Source: Virgibacillus doumboii (GTDB lineage Bacteria > Bacillota > Bacilli > Bacillales > Amphibacillaceae). Taken from it: a stretch of 64,000 nt of DNA. The stretch is from the NCBI RefSeq assembly GCF_902806455.1, contig NZ_CADCWQ010000001.1, positions 2,294,001 to 2,358,000 of the forward strand, in the 5' to 3' direction. This document shows, piece by piece, positions 9,726 to 18,352 of this stretch; the first letter of the stretch is position 1; each line of letters starts with the position of its first letter. Below the pieces are notes generated by a model. The model saw only the letters and a program-made list of their open reading frames with translations, was not told the origin of the DNA and did no database searches. The translations under genes were made by a program, and so were the position numbers.

Positions 9726-9980
9726 ATAAAATTACAAGATAAAGTTGCAGTTATTATCGGTGGGGTTTCAGGAATCGGTGCAGCAACAGCAAAACTTTTT
9801 GTAAAAGAAGGTGCGAAAGTAGTCCTTGTTGATTTGAATGAGGAAAAAGGAAAGTCTTTTGAACAAGAGCTGAAGAACGAACATTCAAATACTTATAAGT
9901 CAACACGGGACAGTCAATTTTCTTGTGTATTAGGCGGGCTGGTATGGTTGATTTAAATAATTGCGGCAGGAGGACGGTGA
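9726..9980 (+). pseudogene. N-terminal SDR fragment with ATA in place of the start codon
   Basis: The frame reads KLQDKVAVIIGGVSGIG, then AATAKLFVKEGAKVVLVDLN. This is the cofactor-binding N-terminus of an SDR, which then degenerates after about 55 residues. A good ribosome site (AAGGAGG, 9711-9717) is followed 8 bases later by ATA 9726, where an ATG would be expected. The remainder of the gene is missing and the sequence runs into a VOC-like remnant. Confidence 0.7.
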
Positions 9981-10392
9981 AGATGAAGTTTACTTTTCAC
10001 ATCTGTCGGCACATTCCCTTTATTTTTACGATCCGGCCTTTAATGTTGTCGAGTTCATCTGCAGAAATTCTAACTCCGGAACAGGAGAACCTTTTTCCCA
10101 AAAAAATATTATAAACATCAGTGAAATCAGTCTAACAGTAAATGATTCAATAAAAGCTGGGAAACAGTTAATAGATTTAGGGATAAACGAGCGTGATAAT
10201 GAACCAATAAGTGCCACATCACTTAATTTCATGGGAGATAGTTCGACCGGAGTTTTTATTTTGCTAATTCAACCAGGTCGGAGATGGATATTTTCAGATA
10301 AACTTTCAGCTGTTTATCCTCTTGAAATTACATTAGAGAGTAATGATCGAATTACTTTAGATGATAATAATGAATTAATGATCTATTCATAA
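9961..10392 (+). pseudogene. VOC/glyoxalase-like C-terminal remnant
   Basis: The open frame contains HSLYFYDPAFNVVEFICRN, the terminal beta-strand signature of vicinal oxygen chelate proteins (YFxDPxGNxxEF). About 90 further residues follow, ending in the stop at 10392. There is no ribosome site or N-terminal half; the 5' side is joined to the broken SDR. It is most likely a 5'-truncated gene created by the same deletion. Confidence 0.55.
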
Positions 10393-10395
10393 AAT

Positions 10396-10420
10396 GGGGC
10401 CATTATCGGGCCCTTTTTTT
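10396..10420 (+). terminator. terminator after the VOC remnant
   Basis: GGGCC/GGCCC stem (397-401/409-413 of the 10 kb block) with a T7 run at 10414-10420. Confidence 0.75.
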
Positions 10421-10596
10421 ATAAATAACTCAACTTTTGCACCAATAGTATAGGCTCAAACAGTTAAATTAGTTAATCTCGAAACGTTTTTAATTGTTGC
10501 CTTGACAACCTCAGTGAACATAAAAGCCTTTTGTACACAAAAGATATAATCAGCGGAACATTTTGAGTGAAAATATCCCCCCTGAGCTGTTATATG

Positions 10597-10830
10597 GCTG
10601 GTGTAAAGAACAAAAGAGTGCGAAAACATTGATGAAAAGTGGTTCATCGGGGTTATGAAGGACAAAAGGTAGCGAAAACATTGATGAAAAGTGGTTCATC
10701 GGGGTTATGAGAGACAAAAGGTAGTGAAAGCAATGATGAAAAGTGGTTCATCGGAGTTATGAAGGACAAATGGAGATAAAAACATCAATGAAATGTCCTT
10801 CATTAGGGAATCGAAAGGAAAAAACGGAAC
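10597..10830. repeat. tandem array of 52-bp units
   Basis: Three near-identical 52-bp units run from 10621 (10621-10672, 10673-10724, 10725-10776). Each carries TTGATGAAAAGTGGTTCATC followed by a GGGTTATGAAGGACA-type core. Diverged partial units lie on both sides; the downstream one ends in AAATGTCCTTCAT. Period and core match the array at 32797. It lies in a gene-poor stretch (10421-11012) in which I see no other convincing gene; the weak minus-strand frame at 10456-10665 crosses the repeat. Confidence 0.85.
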
Positions 10831-11012
10831 CTTCACTAAAATATTTTACCGTTAATTCAAAGTCAACCTTAGTAGTATATCTTTGACCTCCCTAATTCCT
10901 TCAAGGCGTATGTGTTCATTTTTACGCTGCGAAAGTGGAGTAAATAAAAAAAATGGAATTTTATGTTAAAATCGGAATGTTAGTTATTAACTACATGAAA
11001 GTGGGGACTAAG

Positions 11013-11132
11013 TTGAAAAGATATTTAAATAAAGATCCATTTTTAAAGTATAGTTTAATTGTAACTGGCGCGTTTATAATTACATTAATAGGATACGGTT
11101 CAGCAAAATTGTTATTTAGAATAATCAACTAG
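11013..11132 (+). CDS. 39-residue membrane protein
   Basis: A TTG start follows AAGTGGGGA (11000-11007), and the frame closes at TAG 11132 immediately before a strong terminator. The product has a short basic N-terminus (KRYLNKDPFLKY) and one hydrophobic helix (SLIVTGAFIITLIGYG). The match between ribosome site, frame and terminator argues for a real micropeptide gene. Function unknown. Confidence 0.5.
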   Translation: MKRYLNKDPFLKYSLIVTGAFIITLIGYGSAKLLFRIIN

Positions 11133-11135
11133 GCC

Positions 11136-11176
11136 AGGGGCGAAATTTGGTCACAATCAAGATGCCCCTTTTTTAG
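11136..11176 (+). terminator. terminator of the 39-residue gene
   Basis: AGGGGC/GCCCCT stem (11136-11141 and 11164-11169) followed by T6. Confidence 0.7.
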
Positions 11177-11238
11177 TAAATAATGCGATTGTATTTAAAT
11201 GATATTACTCAGAAAAATATTTAATGGGAGGTTTTTTA

Positions 11239-11658
11239 ATGGAAAATAAATCATTCCGCCAGTTTCTCAACAACTATTTAGATGTCTGGAGAAATTCATC
11301 TTTACCAGAATTAAAGGAGATAATTTCCAAGGACTATCAGGCAAGGGAAATTTCTGGTGGCGAGTTAGTAGATTTTGGTTACGAAGAAGCGATTATCGGA
11401 TGGGAGCAAGGGTTTAAGTATGCAAAGGAAAACAACAACGAATGGGACTTAAATGAAGTTTCAATAATTCCATTACGGGATAATGAAGTTATGGCAATTC
11501 TATCGGCTACGATGGTTATAGACGGCAAGCTTTTAGATTCTGTCAGCTTATTTTTCCAGACATTTAAGCTAAATGAAGATAACGAATGGAAGTTGATTAG
11601 AAGTTACATAGAAGCAGGAGTTCCAAGTCCAAATTTAAAAGAAATACAATTCAGCTAA
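11239..11658 (+). CDS. NTF2/SnoaL-like fold protein
   Basis: A 139-residue soluble protein. The layout is that of NTF2-like/DUF4440 proteins: an N-terminal helix with a YLDVWRNSSLPELKEIISKDY motif, a central strand pair, and a final strand ending in KLIRSYIEAG. Such proteins are diverse (isomerases, small-molecule binders, immunity proteins) and the role cannot be assigned. The ATG at 11239 is chosen because GGGAGG lies 8 bases upstream; the upstream ATG at 11224 overlaps that site. Confidence 0.6.
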   Translation: MENKSFRQFLNNYLDVWRNSSLPELKEIISKDYQAREISGGELVDFGYEEAIIGWEQGFKYAKENNNEWDLNEVSIIPLRDNEVMAILSATMVIDGKLLDSVSLFFQTFKLNEDNEWKLIRSYIEAGVPSPNLKEIQFS

Positions 11659-11670
11659 TATAATGATTAG

Positions 11671-11754
11671 AAGGACATTGTGTGGGAAAATTTAGAGCAT
11701 AGTAACAAACTTACCAAAAAATTAATGGAAAGACCGGCTCCACATAATGTCCTT
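11671..11754. repeat. long imperfect hairpin related to the 52-bp repeat family
   Basis: AAGGACATTGTGTGG (11671-11685) pairs with CCACATAATGTCCTT (11740-11754) around a 54-base spacer. The arms share the ATGAAGGACAT / ATGTCCTTCAT core seen in the repeat arrays at 10.6 and 32.8 kb. A T-rich run follows, so it could also terminate the NTF2-like gene. Confidence 0.55.
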
Positions 11755-11768
11755 TTCTTTTGAAATAA

Positions 11769-12674
11769 CTATTCTGTCTCCCTTTTTCTATTCCGTACTA
11801 ATTGTTCCAGTGCACCAGTACCAATAAACACACCGCACAAGATAAACAAGAACCCCATCACATGATTAACCTTAATAGACTCATTTAAAAATATGGATGC
11901 ACCTGTAACCGCAAATAGCGTATTCAAATTAATAAAGATGGCAGACTCAACTGGACCAACTTTTTTAATAGCATAATTATACGTCATGTGCCCAAATGCT
12001 GTCGCAAAAATAGCACTAAATAAAAAGACAGCCAACAATTTCCAGTCAAATAAATTAGACATTTCAAGTATTCTTGCTCCAAATAATTGACTCAACAGGA
12101 ATATCATTATGGATCCAAGTACTAACATATAACCAGTAGCAAGCCTTGGATCAAATGTCGGCTTTAGTTTACTAATAAGCATAAAGCTAAATCCCTGTAC
12201 AACGACACCTAAAAACACAAATACATCACCCGAGGAAACAGCAGCCAAACCACTGGCACCAGCCAACGTTGTTATCACCACTCCGGTGAACCCCAAAATA
12301 AAACCCACAGTTCTCAGCAAAGATATACGCTCACGAAGCACAATAAAGGCCATCAGAACTGTTACCAGTGGCATCATCCCTAAAATCAGCCCTCCGTTGA
12401 TTCCTGATGTCATTTCCAACCCGATTGCAACAAAGGAATGATGTAAAATCACATTAAAAATAGCTATGTAAAAAATCGTGAGCCACTCATGTTTGTATGG
12501 GATTCGAAATATACCCATTACATAACAAATCATCAGGACCATCATTCCTGCAGTGAAAACCCGGAATGAAGTCAGCAATATCGGATCAATGGAATTAACA
12601 AGTACTTTGATAGCTGAAACATTAAATCCCCACATGAGCATAACAAATAATAATAACATGTAAATTTTAAGCAT
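11769..12674 (-). CDS. EamA family (DMT superfamily) transporter
   Basis: A 301-residue protein with ten predicted transmembrane helices arranged as two EamA repeats. Each repeat has the typical small-residue helices, for example GGLILGMMPLVTVLMAFIVL in the first repeat and AIFINLNTLFAVTGASIFL in the second. Members export amino acids or other small metabolites. AGGGAGATTCC precedes the ATG. It lies 61 bases downstream of the amidase on the same strand and is probably cotranscribed, so the exporter may move a product of amide hydrolysis; this link is inferred. Confidence 0.85.
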   Translation of the reverse strand: MLKIYMLLLFVMLMWGFNVSAIKVLVNSIDPILLTSFRVFTAGMMVLMICYVMGIFRIPYKHEWLTIFYIAIFNVILHHSFVAIGLEMTSGINGGLILGMMPLVTVLMAFIVLRERISLLRTVGFILGFTGVVITTLAGASGLAAVSSGDVFVFLGVVVQGFSFMLISKLKPTFDPRLATGYMLVLGSIMIFLLSQLFGARILEMSNLFDWKLLAVFLFSAIFATAFGHMTYNYAIKKVGPVESAIFINLNTLFAVTGASIFLNESIKVNHVMGFLFILCGVFIGTGALEQLVRNRKRETE

Positions 12675-12735
12675 ATGGAATCTCCCTATTTTCGGCCAAT
12701 CGGAACTTGCCCGGAGTTGTTAAAGGTGACAACCA

Positions 12736-14139
12736 CTAAAGACCTTTCTCAATCTTTTCACCCAGTTGAAAAATAGCACGCTCATTTCCATTCTTACTTA
12801 TGACCTGTACCCCGATTGGCATTCCATTCTCATCACTTCCAACAGGGATTGTCAATGACGGGAGTCCCCAGACATTCGCGTAAGCAATATACGGCATATA
12901 TTTCAAAAACTTTTTTTTAATGGAAAAAATCTCACTAAATACTTCCCCATGTTTCAAAGCACCAGTATGATAAACAGGAAAAATAAGCAAACGATCCTCA
13001 AGATAGTCCTCCAGCCGCTCATCACCCTGTTCAATTATGGTATTAATTTCTAATAATCTATCTGGCGATGGTTTGAACATCCTGGCGCCAAGCAGTGCCC
13101 ACAATAAATAGGGATGATTGTCAGTCCTTTTCATTATTTTCTCTTTTACATAGGCTTTAATGACATTCGGCCGGTCTGTGCTGAAGGCAAGTTTTTCAAC
13201 TTCTTTCGCCCCATCGATGGACATGATTTCCTGCCATAACTGTGCACTGTCTTCAAAATATGGCGGAGTTGATTGTTTAACGGAAAAAGAATTTTGAAGT
13301 AACTTCTCAATTTCCTTCAGTTTCTCCACAGTTCGTTCGGACAAAGGAATGTTTTTCTGAACCGGCAAAATATCAACTTCAAAATTATTCAATGTCTGTT
13401 CAGCAGGCATTTCATTGGCTATAATCCCATACATCAACGCGATGTCCCTTACTGATTTTCCCATTGGCCCCATTCCTGACATCCGCTCCTGAAGCGGTAT
13501 TTTATCAGCAGGAAAATGACCACCAGCTGGCACCTGAAATTTCCCAGGTTTAAAACCGACAACCCCATTAAAATGACTCGGAAATCGAATCGATCCACCA
13601 ATGTCGGATCCGATTCCGGCGGCTGATCCACCCGCAGCGATTAACGCACCTTCTCCCCCGCTGGAACCACCTGCAGACCTTGTTACATCCCACGGGTTAT
13701 TCGTCCGGCCATACAGTTTGTTATCTGTTTCCTGACAAAAACAAAGAGTTGGCGTATTGGTTTTTCCCAGGATAATGGCACCGGCTTCCCGCAGCTTTTT
13801 CACAACAACCGCATCTTCATTCATAATCAAATGTTTTCTGTTGATTAACCCGCCTGTCGTCTTCATCCCGGCAACATGAAACGCTTCTTTTACACTGATT
13901 GGCACACCATACAGCGTGCCCTTCTTCGTTTTACGGTTGTCCTTTTCCCGGGCTTCCTCCAAAGCTTCGGTAAACCGGTCTTCCACCATAGCATTAATGA
14001 CCGGATTTACTTTTTTAATCTGATCGATATAAGCTGATACCGCATCATAACTTGTCATTTCACCATTTTTAATCTTTTCAGCAATTGCAGTGGCGTCAAT
14101 TTCCAATACGGATTCAGGTGCATAAGTGTTAACAGTCAT
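12736..14139 (-). CDS. amidase signature family amidase
   Basis: A 467-residue amidase. It hydrolyses a C-N amide bond with the Ser-cisSer-Lys triad: Lys in GVPISVKEAF (about residue 84), the cis-Ser in SAGGSSGGEGA (about 159-160) and the nucleophile in GSDIGGSIRFP (about 183). The glycine-rich stretch between them is intact and the length fits the family. The substrate cannot be told apart by eye, and it lacks GatB/GatC partners, so it is not tRNA amidotransferase. The start is moved to ATG 14139, 8 bases after GGGAGG. It is first in an operon with the EamA exporter. Confidence 0.85.
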   Translation of the reverse strand: MTVNTYAPESVLEIDATAIAEKIKNGEMTSYDAVSAYIDQIKKVNPVINAMVEDRFTEALEEAREKDNRKTKKGTLYGVPISVKEAFHVAGMKTTGGLINRKHLIMNEDAVVVKKLREAGAIILGKTNTPTLCFCQETDNKLYGRTNNPWDVTRSAGGSSGGEGALIAAGGSAAGIGSDIGGSIRFPSHFNGVVGFKPGKFQVPAGGHFPADKIPLQERMSGMGPMGKSVRDIALMYGIIANEMPAEQTLNNFEVDILPVQKNIPLSERTVEKLKEIEKLLQNSFSVKQSTPPYFEDSAQLWQEIMSIDGAKEVEKLAFSTDRPNVIKAYVKEKIMKRTDNHPYLLWALLGARMFKPSPDRLLEINTIIEQGDERLEDYLEDRLLIFPVYHTGALKHGEVFSEIFSIKKKFLKYMPYIAYANVWGLPSLTIPVGSDENGMPIGVQVISKNGNERAIFQLGEKIEKGL

Positions 14140-14322
14140 TTTGTTCAACCTCCCCCATTCGCCTTAATTTTCTTAAAACTACTATAACACATAACAAGAT
14201 ATCAAAACGGTTTGGTTATGAACCAATGTAAAAATGAGAACCCGTACATTTTGATCACCTTCTTCAAATCCATTTACTTAACAATACACGGCAACCCACT
14301 TATAATGAATTAAGTTAGGGGG

Positions 14323-15549
14323 TTGTGTCCTATTAACCAACAAGAACAAAAACATGAATCCATACTTCATAACCCAACAGGAAAAAGACGCTTCGGGCTT
14401 GCTATGCTACTGGGTTTGCTCGCTATTATGGGGCCGCTTAACATTGATATGTATTTGCCGAGTTTCCCCGGAATTGCTAATGATTTAGGTACGAGTCCCT
14501 CACTTGTGCAAGTCAGCCTGACAGCTTGTTTGCTGGGACTTGCTATTGGTCAAGTTATCATTGGCCCCATCAGTGATGCTCGCGGAAGAAAGAAGCCTTT
14601 ATTGATATCTATTTCGCTATTCGTGGCATCATCACTTTTCTGTGCAATGGCACCGAACATTACTGTCCTGATTGCAGCACGGTTTTTGCAGGGCTTCACT
14701 GCCTCAGCAGGTGTTGTGCTTTCCCGTGCAGTTGTACGTGATGTGTTCAGCGGCAGGGAGCTTACAAAATTCTTTTCACTTCTAATGGTCATCAATGCGG
14801 TTGCACCAATGATTGCCCCCATGTCAGGCGGAGCAATCCTGCTTTTGCCCTTTGCAAGCTGGCATACGATTTTCTTTTTTCTAGGAATACTGGGAATCCT
14901 GATTGTTATAGTTGTTGCCATGAAACTTAAGGAAACCTTACCACCCGACAAGCGGATGCCCAGTTCGATCGGAGCCTCTGTCCGGACAATGGGTAGTTTA
15001 CTGAAGGATCGTTCGTTTATTGGCTATGCAGTAATCGTCGGATTTGTACACGGTGGGAGTTTTGCATATGTATCCGGTACCCCGTTTATTTATCAGGAAA
15101 TCTATGGGGTCTCACCTCAAGTCTTCAGTGTATTATTTGGCATAAATGGACTGGCCATTATTACGGGCAGTTTCATCATTGGACGTTTTGGCGGCATCAT
15201 CCATGAAAGAAATTTACTGAAGGCAGCGGTCATTATTGCAGTAAGTGCAACGTCAATACTGCTAATCATGACCATTATTGAAGGGCCATTAGTCATCATT
15301 GTAATACTGATTTTCATTTACATGACCACCATGGGAATGACCATAACGAGTACCTTTACACTCGGAATGGCGCAACAGGGGCATCGTGCGGGGAGTGCGA
15401 GTGCTGTCCTGGGTATGCTGCCGCTTTTGCTTGGGGCTCTGTTCTCACCCTTAGCTGGCATTAATGAATCATCCGCCGTGCCAATGGGCGTCATATTATT
15501 CAGCACTTCCCTGACCGGTTGCATTGCTTTCTTCAAACTAACGAAATAA
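14323..15549 (+). CDS. Bcr/CflA family drug efflux MFS transporter
   Basis: A 408-residue, 12-helix major facilitator. It has NIDMYLPSFPGIANDLGTS after helix 1 and GPISDARGRKKPL in the loop between helices 2 and 3, hallmarks of the Bcr/CflA (DHA1) drug-resistance group. It acts in the cytoplasmic membrane as a proton antiporter. The frame opens with TTG right after a TTAGGGGG sequence, so the precise start is unsure; the next in-frame ATG is about 27 codons in and would remove the cytosolic N-terminus. It is divergent from the amidase. Confidence 0.85.
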   Translation: MCPINQQEQKHESILHNPTGKRRFGLAMLLGLLAIMGPLNIDMYLPSFPGIANDLGTSPSLVQVSLTACLLGLAIGQVIIGPISDARGRKKPLLISISLFVASSLFCAMAPNITVLIAARFLQGFTASAGVVLSRAVVRDVFSGRELTKFFSLLMVINAVAPMIAPMSGGAILLLPFASWHTIFFFLGILGILIVIVVAMKLKETLPPDKRMPSSIGASVRTMGSLLKDRSFIGYAVIVGFVHGGSFAYVSGTPFIYQEIYGVSPQVFSVLFGINGLAIITGSFIIGRFGGIIHERNLLKAAVIIAVSATSILLIMTIIEGPLVIIVILIFIYMTTMGMTITSTFTLGMAQQGHRAGSASAVLGMLPLLLGALFSPLAGINESSAVPMGVILFSTSLTGCIAFFKLTK

Positions 15550-15717
15550 GCTTAGAAAAGACAGTCACTGGAGTACCCATAAGAACCACCAGCCGAACGC
15601 CAAAATCAGAAATAGATGATTTTTGTGATTATGAAGGGTAATCCGATTGATATTAAAACAAAAACGTGCGCTGTTCTTATTCAGGAATGGCGCCCGTTCT
15701 CCGTAAGTACAACGGAA

Positions 15718-15752
15718 GGCATCCGCTTAATCTATAGCGAATGCCGGGTTTT
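15718..15752 (+). terminator. weak terminator-like hairpin
   Basis: GGCATCCGC pairs imperfectly with GCGAATGCC (a bulge on each arm), then GGGTTTTCT. It could terminate the MFS transcript. The neighbouring GGCGCCCGTT is found again near 17737. Confidence 0.35.
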
Positions 15753-15763
15753 CTAATAACTCA

Positions 15764-16006
15764 TTATCTAAAAATATCTAACTCAGATAATGTATTTTTT
15801 AAATGTATAGAATCCCAAGGTAAAAACTCTACCACAGTTAGTCCAACAACATCGTTTTCTTTAAAAATCCCTGTTAGTATATTTAACAATTCTTCAGGTG
15901 TCATTTTTCCTGACTCTGAAGGAAATTCAGTAACTCCTGGCTCGGAGAAGTATAAGGATCTAAATAATGTGGGGTCTAAAACATCTAAATCAAGATTCTG
16001 CAGCGC
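15764..16006 (-). pseudogene. C-terminal fragment of an arginase/ureohydrolase-family protein
   Basis: The minus-strand frame reads LDLDVLDPTLF, then MTPEELLNILTGIFKENDVVGLTVVEF and a stop at 15764. DLDVLDP is the metal-binding signature of arginase/agmatinase, and MTPEEL...VVGxxVVE is the conserved C-terminal helix and strand. An in-frame TAA lies just before the fragment and the N-terminal two thirds are missing. It is fused directly to a group II intron fragment. Confidence 0.65.
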
Positions 16007-16009
16007 TTA

Positions 16010-16207
16010 AAGCATCAGCCCTCTCCATTTACTAACATTATGGAGCTCAATCCCTTCAGCCAGTTGGCTTTCGGCCCGCCACCTAACTGTCTACGCTTAA
16101 AGATTAAAGTTACCTTTAACCCTCCAAGACTCGCTACGAGTGAATGGCTAGTTCTTACTCGACGGGAATCCCACCCGTTATATGATACGACCTATGCTCA
16201 GCCGCAC
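16010..16207 (-). mobile_element. 5' fragment of a group II intron RNA
   Basis: Read on the minus strand from 16207, the sequence starts GTGCGGC (group II 5' consensus GUGYG). It continues with CGGGTGGGATTCCCG and GAGTAAGAACTAGCCA, then a TTGGAGGGTAAAGG-like domain I segment and GGCGGGCCGAAAGCC. These blocks, in this order, resemble domain I of bacterial group II introns such as the Oceanobacillus one. There is no reverse transcriptase frame and no 3' end, so only the first ~200 bases remain. Confidence 0.5.
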
Positions 16208-16432
16208 AAGCGCCCGATAGCTTAATCACTTTTTAAATACAAAACCATATGTCATCCCCGCAACCAAAATTGTTGATTGCTAATTAAAACCTAAATACAG
16301 GTAATTAAGTTCGATATTATTCTCTCTACTTACATTATACTATTATTTATAAATTATTTATAGACTACTCTTTCTAAAATTCTCATACTATACTGTTATA
16401 TACAAATCTAAAAATATGAGAGGTGTATCCGT

Positions 16433-16849
16433 ATGAATGACAATAAAGATGTTTTAGATAATGGTCCTTTTTTTCATGGTACTAAAGCAGAACTAAAAAT
16501 TGGAGATTTATTAAAAGCCCAACACTTATCAAATTACCAAGACAAAAAATCCAACCATATATATTTTACTGCAACATTAGATGCTGCTAAATGGGGTGCT
16601 GAATTAGCAACATCTAAATCAAAAGAAAGAATTTATATTGTAGAACCATTAGGTGATTTTGAAAATGATCCGAACGTAACTGACAAAAGATTCCCTGGAA
16701 ATCCAACACGTTCTTACAGGTCTAAATCTCCTTTAAAAATAGTAGCTGAATTAAGTTCGTGGGAAAGACATTCCGTTGAAGAAATAAATCATATGCTTAC
16801 ATCTTTAAAAAAGTTACGTGAACAAGGAAAAGCTGTAATATACGATTAA
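16433..16849 (+). CDS. arr: rifampin ADP-ribosyltransferase
   Basis: A 138-residue Arr enzyme, which inactivates rifamycins by transferring ADP-ribose from NAD to the C23 hydroxyl. Diagnostic stretches are GPFFHGTKAELKIGDLL (NAD-binding His), NHIYFTATLDAAKWGAELA, RIYIVEPLGDFENDPN and FPGNPTRSYRS, all at family-typical spacing; the full length is intact. GAGAGGTG precedes the ATG. It stands alone between a remnant cluster and a mobile-like inverted repeat. AT-rich sequence upstream (16300-16420) is the likely promoter. Resistance in this host is predicted, not shown. Confidence 0.9.
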   Translation: MNDNKDVLDNGPFFHGTKAELKIGDLLKAQHLSNYQDKKSNHIYFTATLDAAKWGAELATSKSKERIYIVEPLGDFENDPNVTDKRFPGNPTRSYRSKSPLKIVAELSSWERHSVEEINHMLTSLKKLREQGKAVIYD

Positions 16850-16887
16850 TCCTTACAATCTATAAAGTTATGACTTAAGAAAACCAA

Positions 16888-17131
16888 AAAGAGGCTGGGA
16901 CAAAAGTGTTTTATCAAAAACAGAAACCGAACATAGTGGAAATGGTGTATAAAACCGCTCCGGGAATATACTTCGCTTTCCGGGGGCGGCTGGTGAGCCT
17001 CCGAAGCGCTTACGCACTTCGTAGTCTCACCGATGCCTTTCCTCCCCCAGGAGTCTACGTATATTCCCTCCACTGTTCCCATACATTGTTCGTCTTTTGT
17101 GAACACTTTTTTGATATGTCCCAGCCTCTTT
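16888..17131. mobile_element. MITE-like inverted-repeat element
   Basis: A 244-bp segment is bounded by perfect 15-bp terminal inverted repeats: AAAGAGGCTGGGACA at 16888 and TGTCCCAGCCTCTTT at 17117. The interior also folds back (GGGAATATACTTCG against CTACGTATATTCCC) and includes a GGTGAGCCTCC...GTCTCACC pair. There is no transposase. Similar intergenic elements with GAGGCTGGGACA ends are familiar in Bacillaceae genomes. Confidence 0.8.
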
Positions 17132-17247
17132 CAAGAAACTGGCCTAATGCAATATTGGCGCTTTCCCTTATTAGTGAAATGTGCCCAATTCTGGAACAAG
17201 TAATTTTTTTGCAACTGGAATTTTGCAACAATAATAACGAAACAAAT

Positions 17248-17277
17248 AAAGCGGGTCTGAATACTTAAGCCCGCTTT
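17248..17277 (-). terminator. terminator hairpin
   Basis: AAAGCGGG/CCCGCTTT (17248-17255 and 17270-17277). On the minus strand it is followed by ATTTGTTTCGTT. It lies downstream of the small membrane gene at 17336. Confidence 0.5.
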
Positions 17278-17335
17278 TGTGAATAATTCTATAATTATCT
17301 CCGGAATCGTAACATCTTGATCCTGGGGGGAATAA

Positions 17336-17524
17336 TTACATAGGGCCAAATATTTGCCCAAAACCCCGGTATTTATTCTGGTCTTGCTCTAGCTTTTCAG
17401 TTGATTTAGGGTGTTTTCCTTTCCATTGCTTTTTCGAAGGGTACATATGTTTCCTGTATTTTCTCCAGCTAACAAAAATGAAAAATGCTACTACAACCAT
17501 AAAGGACAAGATGTTGCTAATCAT
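17336..17524 (-). CDS. small single-helix membrane protein
   Basis: A frame of 62 residues with one N-terminal transmembrane helix (ILSFMVVVAFFIFVSW). A strongly basic cytosolic tail follows (RKYRKHMYPSKKQWKGKHPK), then a short Gln/Asn/Gly tail. This layout is common for small membrane-tethered proteins. The ribosome site (AAGTGAG) is weak and the GTG at 17533 is an alternative start. Not recognised as a family. Confidence 0.4.
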   Translation of the reverse strand: MISNILSFMVVVAFFIFVSWRKYRKHMYPSKKQWKGKHPKSTEKLEQDQNKYRGFGQIFGPM

Positions 17525-17859
17525 TACAATCACTCACTTCTAATATAACACATTTTTCAGATAAATCCAATCAATTATCGCTAAATTATAAAAATTCTTA
17601 CTACTTACAACAATACAACCCTTCTATGCGATATTGACGTAATTCCTTATTAGATATTAGTTAGCAATAGGTGAAATTTATTAAAATGCCCCGCATGTTC
17701 ACGTTTCAAAACGTTTATAGCGGAACTTGTCGAGCGGCGCCCGTTAATTGAACACAGATACTAACAAATCATACATCGAATGTATAATAATTACTGACCA
17801 AAGAGATCCTGTTCTTTTATAAATAAATCCAAAACTGATGCTTATAATAAATACTTGAA
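17525..17859. other. intergenic stretch without recognisable feature
   Basis: AT-rich sequence with no convincing frame. The only thing noted is GGCGCCCGTT at 17737-17746, also present at 15689, which may be a trace of a small dispersed repeat. Confidence 0.4.
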
Positions 17860-18352
17860 TTACCGCACTAAGAATATAAGGAAACTCAAAAAGACCGTTA
17901 TAAATCCAAATGGGAAAATGAATGGAAACAAACAGTAAAGTATACCCGCTGACGAACGAAAACCCATAAAGATTGCCACAAGAATAATGACAACAAGCGA
18001 TATGGCGTTAGATACCAGTGAGGTCAGCACATGCCCCCATAGTAGAACGTGAAATTGGCATGGAGTGAAACCTTTCGAATATGCCCCGTTGCATATCTGT
18101 GAACAGGCGGAAACCCGTATAGGATACTCCGCTGGCAATTGCAATAAGCAGAATACCAGGCAAAAGATAATTCACATAATTATCTGTTCCGGTTTGAATG
18201 GCCCCACCGAACACATAGACGAACAACAACAGAAGCGCGACCGGCATGATGGTGACTGAGATGATTGTGTCCATACTGCGGGTTATATGGCGCATAGAAC
18301 GTCCAAGCATAACGCCTAGATTGCTAAAATAATATTTCTTTACTGCCTCCAT
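17860..18352 (-). pseudogene. ABC-2 type transporter permease, frameshifted and 3'-truncated
   Basis: The first 105 or so residues (EAVKKYYFSNLGVMLGRSMRH onward) are an intact ABC-2 permease N-terminus. The frame then shifts at about 18030: GIFERFHSMPISRSTM continues in another frame as WGHVLTSLVSNAISLVVIIL. After GFRSSAGIL the sequence no longer resembles the family, and the last helices are lost. It starts directly at the stop of the ATPase gene (TAAATG). Confidence 0.75.

Noticed and set aside
10456..10665. 69-codon minus-strand frame
   Set aside because: Runs into the 52-bp repeat and has no ribosome site.
10597..10830. Possible CRISPR array
   Set aside because: Units are contiguous 52-bp tandem copies without unique spacers, and no cas gene is in the window.
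14550..14951. 133-codon open frame antisense to the Bcr/CflA gene
   Set aside because: Antisense shadow without start signals or family resemblance.
17131..17361. 76-codon minus-strand frame
   Set aside because: Overlaps a terminator hairpin and the end of a better-supported small gene; no start signal.
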